Shown piece by piece: positions 42,743-50,784 of a DNA stretch of 64,000 nucleotides; within the stretch, counting starts at the first letter, position 1; the number at the start of each line of letters is the position of its first letter. Origin of the DNA: Halococcus qingdaonensis (GTDB taxonomy: Archaea; Halobacteriota; Halobacteria; Halobacteriales; Halococcaceae); the NCBI RefSeq assembly GCF_024508235.1, contig NZ_CP101943.1, forward strand, positions 992,001-1,056,000, given 5' to 3'. The notes under the pieces were generated by a model, which saw only the letters and a list, made by a program, of their open reading frames with translations, was not told the DNA's origin and made no database searches. Made by a program: the position numbers and the translations under genes.

Positions 42743-44857
42743 TCATTTCTCGTCCTCGGTATCGGTCGCCGCCGATCCGTCGGCCCGCCCACCGTCGGCG
42801 ATGGCGGAAGCGAGATCCGGCGTCTCGTGGCCGGCGTACTCGTCGAACAGGCGCTCGTCGGCCTCGTCGAGGATCGTCGCAGTGTGCTCGCGCAGCTCCT
42901 CACTAGGGTCCGGTCGCGGCACCATCGCCTCCATTGCCGGATCGGTGTCGATGTGGACGCTCTCCATGCCACGGAGATCGTCGAGACTCGCCTCCAGACG
43001 ATCGTTGGCGATGAGCGTCAGGATCGCATCCGGATCGTTGATGAACGCCTGCAGCGTGGCCGCGGCCTACGTGTACGTGTTGAGGCCGCGATCGACGAGA
43101 TAGGCGAGCACCACCTTCCGTTGGAACAGCTCATCGGAGAGGCGCTCCTGGCTCCAGCCGCGATCGAACTTGATCGATTCGAGCGTGTTCGACGTGCCGA
43201 GTTTCAGGTAGTCGTCGGTCTCGGCCTGCCACTGATAGACGTCCTGGACGTTGATCTCGTCGTTCTCGGCGTCGTAGTAGTTGATCTCGGTGAGCGCCTT
43301 GTTCCGGCGAACCTTCTGCCCCTGCACGCGCGTCGCGGTCTGGATGCTCACGAGATCGAGCGCCGTGAACATCGTCTTTGAGACGTTGATCGGGTCGGTC
43401 GTGAACCGCTTGATGACCTCGCCGACGTTGTCGGCGTGAAAGGTCGTGAGCGACGTGTGACCCGTGCTCATGACTTGGAACAGCGTCCGTCCCTCCTCGC
43501 CACGGATCTCACCCATCACGATGTACTCGGGTCGCTGGCGCAGCGCCGCCTCCAGGAGAGCGAATTCGTCGATATCGCCGGCCTCGTCGCCGGTGAACGA
43601 GGGTCGCGTCACCGAGGCAACCCAGTTGCGTTGGGGAATTTCGAGCTCTCTGGTGTCCTCGATCGAGACGATCTTCGCCTTGCTCGGGATGAACAGCGAG
43701 ACGGCGTTCAGACTCGTCGTCTTGCCCGACGCCGTGCCGCCGGCGAAGAGCATCGACTTGTTGTTCTCGATACAGAGCCAGATGTACGCCATCTCTTCGA
43801 GCGAGAACGTATGCCAGTTGATGAGGTCGACGGGAGTGAACGGGACATCCTTGAACTGGCGAATGGTGTAGTTCGTGCCGTGATCCGAGACCTCGTAGCC
43901 GAGCGTGAGCTGGGCGCGCGAGCCGTCCGGCAGCGTGGCATCGACCTGTGGCTGGCGTTTGGAGATCCCCTTACCCGAGCGCTGGGCAAGCTTCACGACG
44001 AAATCGTCGAGGTCCTGGTGGCCATGGCGGACGTTGGTGATGAGCTGCTCGCGATCGGCGTGATAGACGAAAACGGGTGAGTCGTAGCCATCACACGAGA
44101 TGTCCTCGACGTTGACATCGTGTTTGATGCCGTCGATGCGCTCGTAGCCGATGAAATCGCGTTTGAGATAGTAGAGCAGCTTCTCGACCTGATACTCGGT
44201 GAGCGATTTCGCGTCCTCGTCGACCACCGCCGGCTCCGGCCGGGCGGCGATCCCCGAAACCCCTCGTTCCGTCGACGAGTCGTCCGGGTCGTCACCGAAC
44301 AGTCCCTTCAGTTTCGACATCAATCCCGAACGCCCCGCACCCGCGATGGAGCCGTCGTAGAGGTCGTATCTGTCGAGCAAGCGCCCGGTTACGGCTTCGA
44401 TGACGTCCGCACGTTCGGCGTCGTCGTCTTGGATGGCGCTGTCCTCACCCGAATACGTGATTGCGGTCTTCAGCTTCCCGGTGAGGAACTCCTTGAGCTC
44501 CGCTTCGATGGGGGTGAGATGTGGTTCGACGAGATAGTATTTCCCCTCGTTTTCGCGCGTCGAGTGGAAGATGACGACGAACGCGTAGGGCTCGTTGACC
44601 CAGTAGCGCGTCACCTCGCGGAAGTGTCGTTTGCGCCCGGTCGAGACGGTCTTTTCGAGATCGTAGCGGTTCGCGATCGTCGTCCGTCCGTCGGCTCCGG
44701 TGAAGAATTCGTCCTCGTCGTCGGGACCCGTCGCGACGGTCCGATCGTCGACGACATCCGCGAGGGTGGTCGCGGTGTCGATCGCGTCCGCCAGACGGCC
44801 GCGCACGTCGTCCGTGCCGCCGTCGTCCGTACTACCATCCGCACCACTATCCGACAT
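42743..44857 (-). pseudogene. PilB/TadA-like type IV pilus assembly ATPase gene with in-frame amber codon
   Basis: The secretion ATPase frame begins MSDSGADGST at 44857. Walker A is GGTASGKTTS (residues 373-382). Walker B and the Asp/His boxes are in VSIEDTRELEIP, EYIVMGEIRGEEG and TGHTSLTTFHADN. A TAG stop (43069-43067) at codon 597 ends it. The same frame then continues 107 codons with AAATLQAFINDPDAILTLI to a TGA that overlaps the pilC ATG. The original protein was therefore about 704 residues. The catalytic core is intact, so a shortened ATPase might still be made, but its platform pilC is destroyed. Confidence 0.85.
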
Positions 44858-44989
44858 TGAGAATCGGTGGTCGCGGTATCGCACAAAAACCCTCGCACAC
44901 GCTCATCGAACGATGACCGCCTTTCGATCCTACTGATAAGTTATCAAAAGGCCATGAGTGAATCAGAAAGAACTACATAGCGTGGTCGA

Positions 44990-46234
44990 ATGGTTCAATG
45001 TATGGTGGTTTCGCTCCTCTTGCTGGTCGGTCTCGCGGTCGCGGTCTTCGTCGGCTTCAACATCGGTGGTTCCTCGACGGGCGTGGCGTTTGGCCCGGCG
45101 GTCGGCAGCCGTCTCGTCTCGAAGACGGGTGCAGCCGGGCTGTTCACGCTGTTCGCGCTCATCGGCGGCTGGACGGTCGGGCGCAACGTCGTCGAGACGA
45201 TGGGCGGTGATATCGTCCCGTCGGGTCAGTTCACGCTCGCCGCGAGCGTCGGCGTACTCTTCTTCGTCGGCCTCGCGCTACTCATCTCCAACCTCTTCGG
45301 CGTCCCTGCCTCGACTTCGATGACCGCCGTCGGCGCGATCGCGGGGCTGGGACTCGCGAGCGGGACGCTCGACTGGGAGGTGATGGGCCGGATCGTCTCG
45401 TGGTGGCTCGTCGCTCCTGTACTCGCGTTCTGGGTCTGTGCAGTCATCGGTCGCTATCTCTACCCCTATCTCGACGCGTGGTTCGCCCTCGACCGGTCAG
45501 ACAACGCCCTGTTCGAGATCGACCGATCGGGCACCGTCCCGATCCCACACCTCGCCGGAAACACCCGACCGAAGGAGGTATTCTGGAGCGCCGTCGTCCT
45601 CGTCATCAGCTGCTACATGGCCTTCTCGGCGGGTGCGTCGAACGTCGCCAACGCGGTCGCGCCGCTGGTCGGCAACGGTTCGATCACGACCAGTCAGGGC
45701 GTTCTGCTCGCCGTCGGGGCCATCGGCGTCGGCGCGTTCACGATCGCTCGGCGTACGCTCGACACGATCGGCAACGATCTCACCGACCTGCCGCTTCTGG
45801 CGTCGCTCATCGTCGCCAGCGTGAGCGCATCGATCATCTCGGTGCTCTCACAGCTCGGCATCCCGGCGAGTCTCGCTGTCAGCGCGACGATGTGTATCGT
45901 CGGGCTCGGCTGGGGGCGCGCGACGCGGACGACGACGATCGCCGACGCCGCGTCGGCAGCCATCCAGGGTGAGGAGAGTGCGACGCTCTCGACGGGGGCG
46001 CTCGCGGCTGAAACGCCCGAGAGGACGAGCGATGTCGACACCGCCGACGGCCCAAGAGCAGGCGAGCGCGTCCGCCCGATCGGCGACGAGGAACCGACCG
46101 AACTCACCTCGGAGGAACTGTTCGACCCCTCGGCCACGGGGCGGGTCGTCATGCTCTGGATCCTCACGCCATCGCTGTCGGCGATCGCCTCTTTCCTGCT
46201 CTTTCAGCTCTTTCCCGTCTACGGCGGGGCGTAG
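44990..46234 (+). CDS. Inorganic phosphate transporter, PiT family
   Basis: A 414-residue membrane permease. It has the two PiT half-repeats: FVGFNIGGSSTGVAFGP near the N-terminus and FSAGASNVANAVAPLVG in the second half, each matching the family GANDVANAxG signature. About ten membrane helices are present. A cytoplasmic acidic loop of about 70 residues (330-400) lies before the last helix. The second repeat keeps Asn in SNVANA. An alternative ATG at 45002 gives MVVSLLLLVG. It is the first core gene after the accessory region. Transport of phosphate is inferred from the family. Confidence 0.9.
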   Translation: MVQCMVVSLLLLVGLAVAVFVGFNIGGSSTGVAFGPAVGSRLVSKTGAAGLFTLFALIGGWTVGRNVVETMGGDIVPSGQFTLAASVGVLFFVGLALLISNLFGVPASTSMTAVGAIAGLGLASGTLDWEVMGRIVSWWLVAPVLAFWVCAVIGRYLYPYLDAWFALDRSDNALFEIDRSGTVPIPHLAGNTRPKEVFWSAVVLVISCYMAFSAGASNVANAVAPLVGNGSITTSQGVLLAVGAIGVGAFTIARRTLDTIGNDLTDLPLLASLIVASVSASIISVLSQLGIPASLAVSATMCIVGLGWGRATRTTTIADAASAAIQGEESATLSTGALAAETPERTSDVDTADGPRAGERVRPIGDEEPTELTSEELFDPSATGRVVMLWILTPSLSAIASFLLFQLFPVYGGA

Positions 46235-46321
46235 CCGACGCCGACACACGACCCGCGTTCCGGGTTGTCGCCGATCCGTCGTGGATGACTCCATCGTTCG
46301 CAAGAGTTTCATCGCTCCCGG

Positions 46322-46339
46322 CTGTCGTACCTCCGACAG
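46322..46339. promoter_or_regulatory. Palindrome upstream of lipoprotein promoter
   Basis: CTGTCG and CGACAG are separated by TACCTC, about 22 bases before the TATA box. It is a possible operator; no regulator is identified. Confidence 0.3.
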
Positions 46340-46360
46340 TCGACGGTTCGAGACCGGACG

Positions 46361-46368
46361 GTTATATG
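46361..46368 (+). promoter_or_regulatory. TATA box for the repeat lipoprotein gene
   Basis: GTTATATG is centred about 26 bases before the ATG at 46390, which predicts a leaderless transcript. Confidence 0.6.
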
Positions 46369-46389
46369 CCGGTCACGTGTTGGTGAGAC

Positions 46390-47298
46390 ATGAAACTGTC
46401 AGTTGGCACCGTCCTCCTCGTGATGTTGGTGGTCTCAGCCGGCTGTTCGACTCTCGCCAGAAACGACGACGAATCGACCGCGACACCGACGGTCATCCGG
46501 GAATCGGAGACACCGACAGAAACAGTCGTGAACGCGACGACTGTCGGTTCGGGTGAACCGTCGACCACGGCGATGACAGCGACCGAGACGCCCGATACCA
46601 CGACCGAACCGACGTCCACGCCGACAGCAACACGGACTGCGACACCGACAGCGACGGATGGACGATCGGACGTTCAGACGATGAAGATCGAAGCCGTAGG
46701 TAACGGGACGTCGAACTACACGATCTACGGTGTGGGGGATGGCGCGACGACCGCGGCGGGAACCGAGAAAACGGACTCGGTCGTCGCGAACGACACGGCG
46801 ACCTACGCCACGGGTATCACCGGAGAGCGGGCTGCAGACACCTACGATATTCGAACCGAGAGCGTCGGGCGGGTCGTGAACAACGGGACGGCAACGCTCG
46901 AACTGTACATCGACGGGGAACTGCGGGGAACGTACGAGCCGAACGAGAACCCGAGCCAATCGGCCACGACGACCGACGACGGTGGCCCGACTCACAATCT
47001 CACGATACGAGCCATCGATGATGGGACGTCACGGTACGTCGCGAACGGGGTCGGCGAAAGCGCGTATCCTGCCCAGGACACCGAGCAGACGGATACGATA
47101 GTGAGCACGGAAAACGACGGGTTGTTCCCGACGGCAACCGGGATCACCGGTGATCACGCCAAGGACACGTACAGCGTCAGGTGGCCGTATCTCGAAGAGT
47201 TCTCCAACGAGGGTAACGCCACGCTACAGGTGTATATCGACGGAGAACTGAAAACCACGGTCGGACCGGGCGGGGTCGATCCGATGAACGGTCCGTAG
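46390..47298 (+). CDS. Secreted lipoprotein with two internal repeats
   Basis: A 302-residue exported protein. The signal peptide MKLSVGTVLLVMLVVSAG ends at lipobox Cys19 (VSAGC). Residues 25-95 are a Thr/Ser/Glu-rich, probably glycosylated linker. Two repeats of about 95 residues follow. Each has GTSNY/GTSRY, then ATGITGERAADTY / ATGITGDHAKDTY, then a NGTATLELYIDGEL / EGNATLQVYIDGEL strand. Each repeat is beta-rich and looks like a small extracellular binding domain. Many NxT sequons suggest N-glycosylation. Ligand unknown. Confidence 0.82.
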   Translation: MKLSVGTVLLVMLVVSAGCSTLARNDDESTATPTVIRESETPTETVVNATTVGSGEPSTTAMTATETPDTTTEPTSTPTATRTATPTATDGRSDVQTMKIEAVGNGTSNYTIYGVGDGATTAAGTEKTDSVVANDTATYATGITGERAADTYDIRTESVGRVVNNGTATLELYIDGELRGTYEPNENPSQSATTTDDGGPTHNLTIRAIDDGTSRYVANGVGESAYPAQDTEQTDTIVSTENDGLFPTATGITGDHAKDTYSVRWPYLEEFSNEGNATLQVYIDGELKTTVGPGGVDPMNGP

Positions 47299-47414
47299 GA
47301 ACCGGAGACGACCGACGACCATCGAGAAGGGGGAAGGGGAGACAGTTGGCTAATTTGTTCCGCTAACACGTTCGAGCACGGATCGTTGCCGTCACGCATG
47401 GGTCGTCGCGACGC

Positions 47415-48554
47415 TCAGTCGAGAAACCGTTCGATCCGGTCCATCGCCTCGCGCAGCTCGTTCATCCCTGTGGCGTACGAGACGCGGAGATGGCCCTCGC
47501 CGCCAGCACCGAAGACGTCGCCGGGAACGACCGCCACTCCCTCGGCATCGAGCAGCGCCTCGGCGAACGCCTCGGCGTCCTCCCAGGGGCTCTCGGGGAA
47601 GACGTAGAACGCGCCCTTGGCCGTGAAGCAGTCGATGCCCATCTCGTCGAACCGCGAGAGCACGAACCGGCGGCGGCGGTCGTACTGGCTGCGCATCTCC
47701 ACGACCGCGTCGTCGCAGTTGTCGAGAGCGTCGATGGCGGCGTGCTGTGCCGTCGTGGGGGCCGACAGCATCGAATACTGGTGGACGCGATTCATCGCCG
47801 TGATGGCCTCTGGCGGGGCAAGCGCGTAGCCGAGCCGAAGGCCGGTCATCGCGTAGGCCTTCGAGAAACCGTTGAACACGACCGTGCGCTCGCGCATACC
47901 TGGCAAGGTCGCGATCGAGGTGTGGTCGCCCTCGTACGTGAGGTCGGCGTAGATCTCGTCGGCGAGAACAGTCAGGTCGTGTTCGCGAGCGAAGGCGGCG
48001 ATCGGTTCGAGATCCTGCTTGCTCATCGTCGCACCCGTCGGGTTGTTCGGATAACAGAAGACGAGCGCTTCGGCGTCCGCGGCCCCGTGCTCGCGGAGTG
48101 CTTCGGCGGTGAGTTCGAAATCGTCTGCCTCTCCGGTGGGGATTGGCACGGGCTCGCCGCCGGCGAAGGTCACACCTGGCACGTACGAGACGTACGACGG
48201 CTGGGCGATCGCCACCCGGTCGCCGGGATCGACGAACGCGCGGAAAGCCACGTCGATGGCCTCGCTCGCGCCGGCGGTCACGAGCACCTCCTCGTCGGGG
48301 TCGTAGTCGAGATCGTAGCGCTCGCGCGAGCGCTCGGCGATGGCCTCCCTGAGCGCCGCCATCCCGCGATTGGCGGTGTAGGAGGTCCGCCCCCGCTCGA
48401 GCGAGTCGATGGCCGCCTCGCGCGCGCTCCACGGCGCGGTGAAGTCCGGCTCGCCGACGCCGAGCGAGATCACGTCGTCCAGCTCCTCGGTGAGTTCGAA
48501 AAACCGCCGGATTCCGGAGGGTGGGACGCGCTCGACACGCTCGGATATCTTCAT
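47415..48554 (-). CDS. PLP-dependent class I/II aminotransferase
   Basis: A 379-residue aspartate-aminotransferase-like enzyme. The Schiff-base lysine lies in FSKAYAMTGLRLGY. The PLP-binding aspartate region is VLADEIYADLTYEGDH. NNPTG is in CYPNNPTGATMS and the C-terminal Arg is in LRVSYATGMNELREAM. It is a paralogue of the 3799-4920 enzyme. An Lrp/AsnC-family regulator gene lies just upstream on the same strand, suggesting control by amino acids. ATG 48554 is preferred over a longer extension. Confidence 0.92.
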   Translation of the reverse strand: MKISERVERVPPSGIRRFFELTEELDDVISLGVGEPDFTAPWSAREAAIDSLERGRTSYTANRGMAALREAIAERSRERYDLDYDPDEEVLVTAGASEAIDVAFRAFVDPGDRVAIAQPSYVSYVPGVTFAGGEPVPIPTGEADDFELTAEALREHGAADAEALVFCYPNNPTGATMSKQDLEPIAAFAREHDLTVLADEIYADLTYEGDHTSIATLPGMRERTVVFNGFSKAYAMTGLRLGYALAPPEAITAMNRVHQYSMLSAPTTAQHAAIDALDNCDDAVVEMRSQYDRRRRFVLSRFDEMGIDCFTAKGAFYVFPESPWEDAEAFAEALLDAEGVAVVPGDVFGAGGEGHLRVSYATGMNELREAMDRIERFLD

Positions 48555-48615
48555 GCGATCCACCGCCGGTTCCGGTAGCGACTGTGAGTAGGGGGCGCGG
48601 AGCGTGCGACCGTGT

Positions 48616-49104
48616 TCATGGCGAGACCGAGAGCCGATCGTCATCGTGTCCGTCACCGAATTCGAAGCCACGCTCCTTGTACGACTCCATCAGGTAGTGA
48701 GTCACCGTCTGAGTGATTTCGGGCACGGGTGCGACCTTCTCGGAGACGAACCGGGAGACCTCACCCATCGAATCCGCTTCCACAGTCAGGGAAAAGTCGT
48801 ATTCGCCGCTCACGAGCCTGAGTGATTGGATTTCGGGAAAGCCGACGAGTCGCGCAGCGATGTCGTCGTAGCCCGTCTCGCGATCGAGCGTGACGTTGCA
48901 CTCGACTAGCGCGCGCACCGGTTCCTCGTCCGTTCGTCGCCAGTCGACGACCGCCTGATAGCCCTTGAGCACGCCCTCGGCTTCGAGGGCCTCGATCTGC
49001 TCTGTGACCTCGCTCTCGTCGGTTCCGAGCATGCGCGCGAGATCGACGGTCGTGTAGCGCGCGTTCTCACGGAGCAAGGAGAGCAGTTCCGCACGGATGT
49101 CCAT
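48616..49104 (-). CDS. Lrp/AsnC-family transcriptional regulator
   Basis: A 162-residue regulator. The N-terminal winged HTH (ARYTTVDLARMLGTDESEVTEQIEALEAEG) is followed by the RAM/AsnC ligand-binding domain (RALVECNVTLDRETGYDDIA, VSGEYDFSLTVEADSMGEV). Such proteins bind amino acids and control amino-acid metabolism genes. It precedes the aminotransferase by 61 bases on the same strand, so it probably regulates that gene and itself. Ligand unknown. Confidence 0.93.
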   Translation of the reverse strand: MDIRAELLSLLRENARYTTVDLARMLGTDESEVTEQIEALEAEGVLKGYQAVVDWRRTDEEPVRALVECNVTLDRETGYDDIAARLVGFPEIQSLRLVSGEYDFSLTVEADSMGEVSRFVSEKVAPVPEITQTVTHYLMESYKERGFEFGDGHDDDRLSVSP

Positions 49105-49143
49105 ACAGCGACGCCAGCGCCGCGGGACAAAAGCGTTCCGTCG

Positions 49144-50718
49144 CTACTCCTCGCCGAGGAAGGCGACGAGCAGCTGCTGCTGGGCCTTCCGGAGGTGGTT
49201 GTGCAGCGTCGGCGAGGAGACGCCCATCGAGTCGGCGATCTCCTCGGCCGTCGACCGCCGCGGCCACTCGTAGTAGCCCGCGAAGTACGCCGCCCGCAGC
49301 GCCGCCCGCTGTTTGTCGGTGAGGCGCTCGTCGATCGCCTGCCGGGCGGTCGCGTCGTCAGACCGATCGACGGTGTGTTTCGAGAGCAGCTCCGAGCCCG
49401 GGTGGGCACGCTCGAACGCGGCGACCATCGTCCGTACGTCGGTCTCGGGGGCGACCGTGACGACCATCGTCCCGTCGCCGTCCTCGACGTACCACTCGTC
49501 GATCGTGCCGCCGGCGTCGACGATGCTGTTGACCGGTGACTCCCGTGTCACGATCTCGAAGGCACCGCTCTCGTCGTGACTGCTGACGAGTCGACAGTCC
49601 TCGACGACCGACGATTCCCGCGCGAGCTCACGCACGCGCTCCGGGTCGGCACCCTCGACAGTGACATACTGGAGGACGGTCCCGTCGGCGGCTGGCACCA
49701 CGCCATCGACGAGATATCGGCAGTCGAGGCGGCACGTCAGCGTCATCGGGAACGCCGCCTCGTCGACGACACGGAGTTCGAGCACGAGCGCCGTGTCCGA
49801 CAGCAGCAGTTTCGTGTTCTGTGCGGCGTCGATGGCGAAGCCAGCCACCTCACCGAGCACGGCGAAACCGGCACGCTCGCGCTCGGAGAAGGCGTCGGAT
49901 CGCGTCGCCGCGACCACGAGCACGCCGTAGACCACCGCGTTGTACGACAGCGGGACGGCCGCCACCGGTCCTGTCGGCTCGCCGCCCATCTGCCACGGGC
50001 CTGCCCCGTCCTCGAAGACCTCCACCACGTCCGTTTCGGGCAGTTCGGTCGGCAGTCGTGCCGTGCCGCCGTCCGCAGCCGCCATCTCCACGCCGTCGGT
50101 GTCGATGCCGGCACCGGTCCGAACGGTGAACTCGCTGCCGGCATCGCGCTCGGCGATCCACGCGAACTCGTACAGCTCGGCGGCCGCGATGCGCTCACAG
50201 ACCGTGGCCGCGATCTCCTCGCGCGTCGCCGCGGCCACCAGCCCACGGACGATGTCCTGGATGACGACGTTGATGCGATCGAGCGTCGCCAGCTCGTCGC
50301 GCTGGCTTTCGAGCCGGCGCTCGGCACGGCGCTGGGCGACCGCGTTCTCGATCCGGTTGGCGAGCACCGTGTACTGGTCGAGCCCGCCACCCTTCTGGAG
50401 GTAATCGGTGACGCCGGCCGAGATGGCCTCGCTCGCCACGTCTTCGCTACCCTTGCCCGTCGAGAGGACGAAGGGAAGGTTTGGATACTCCTCGCGCACT
50501 CGTTCGAGCAGCGTGAGCCCATCCATCCCCGGCATGCGGTAGTCGCTGACGACGCAGTCGACGCGTGTCTCGTCGAGCTGTGACAGCGCAGCCTCGCCGC
50601 CCGTCTCGGTGTGGACGACGAATCCCTCACCCACGCGTTCGAGCGCCGTCGCTGCCATCTCGACGACGTGGCGCTCGTCGTCGACGAAGAGCACGCGAAT
50701 TTCGTTCTCAGCGTCCAT
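49144..50718 (-). CDS. REC-GAF-HTH_10 (bacterio-opsin activator-like) regulator
   Basis: A 524-residue regulator. Residues 8-120 are a receiver domain with phospho-Asp in CVVSDYRMPGMDGLTLLERV. Residues 150-300 form a GAF domain (ELATLDRINVVIQDIVRGLV onward). The middle is a Bat-type domain. The last 60 residues are HTH_10 (DKQRAALRAAYFAGYYEWPR, then EEIADSMGVSSPTLHNHLRKA). The receiver is very similar to that of the adjacent histidine kinase. Together they likely form a signalling pair. The ATG at 50718 is chosen over a GTG four codons upstream. Confidence 0.88.
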   Translation of the reverse strand: MDAENEIRVLFVDDERHVVEMAATALERVGEGFVVHTETGGEAALSQLDETRVDCVVSDYRMPGMDGLTLLERVREEYPNLPFVLSTGKGSEDVASEAISAGVTDYLQKGGGLDQYTVLANRIENAVAQRRAERRLESQRDELATLDRINVVIQDIVRGLVAAATREEIAATVCERIAAAELYEFAWIAERDAGSEFTVRTGAGIDTDGVEMAAADGGTARLPTELPETDVVEVFEDGAGPWQMGGEPTGPVAAVPLSYNAVVYGVLVVAATRSDAFSERERAGFAVLGEVAGFAIDAAQNTKLLLSDTALVLELRVVDEAAFPMTLTCRLDCRYLVDGVVPAADGTVLQYVTVEGADPERVRELARESSVVEDCRLVSSHDESGAFEIVTRESPVNSIVDAGGTIDEWYVEDGDGTMVVTVAPETDVRTMVAAFERAHPGSELLSKHTVDRSDDATARQAIDERLTDKQRAALRAAYFAGYYEWPRRSTAEEIADSMGVSSPTLHNHLRKAQQQLLVAFLGEE

Positions 50719-50784
50719 CCGTTCGGCCACGGCTGGTCATACGATAGCTCCCCCACCAACAAAAAACAGTATGACAGCGACCGC

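Larger units (their letters stand above)
40944..42746 (-). pseudogene. PilC/TadC-like pilus platform protein gene, split and truncated
   Basis: The 5' part (42746-42164) encodes MSYGTDGYSG... through several membrane helices (SRALAIGVIAGGLLWLLASL) to ...FESIHL. Deleting the IS1595-like element and one TCCAGATG copy restores HLETEYFDTDYRTAIRKQAL and the cytoplasmic type II secretion F segment (SQFLTDMLSIIDSGGDMTDF). The frame is then lost at the IS4-family element near FPLLLIILV. About 290 residues remain of a protein that is normally much longer. The ATG overlaps the pilB stop (ATGA). It is dead as a platform protein. Confidence 0.85.

Noticed and set aside
43067-43069. Amber codon read as pyrrolysine
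   Set aside because: Nothing in the window supports a pyrrolysine system, and the neighbouring genes of the same operon are also broken, so simple decay is more likely.
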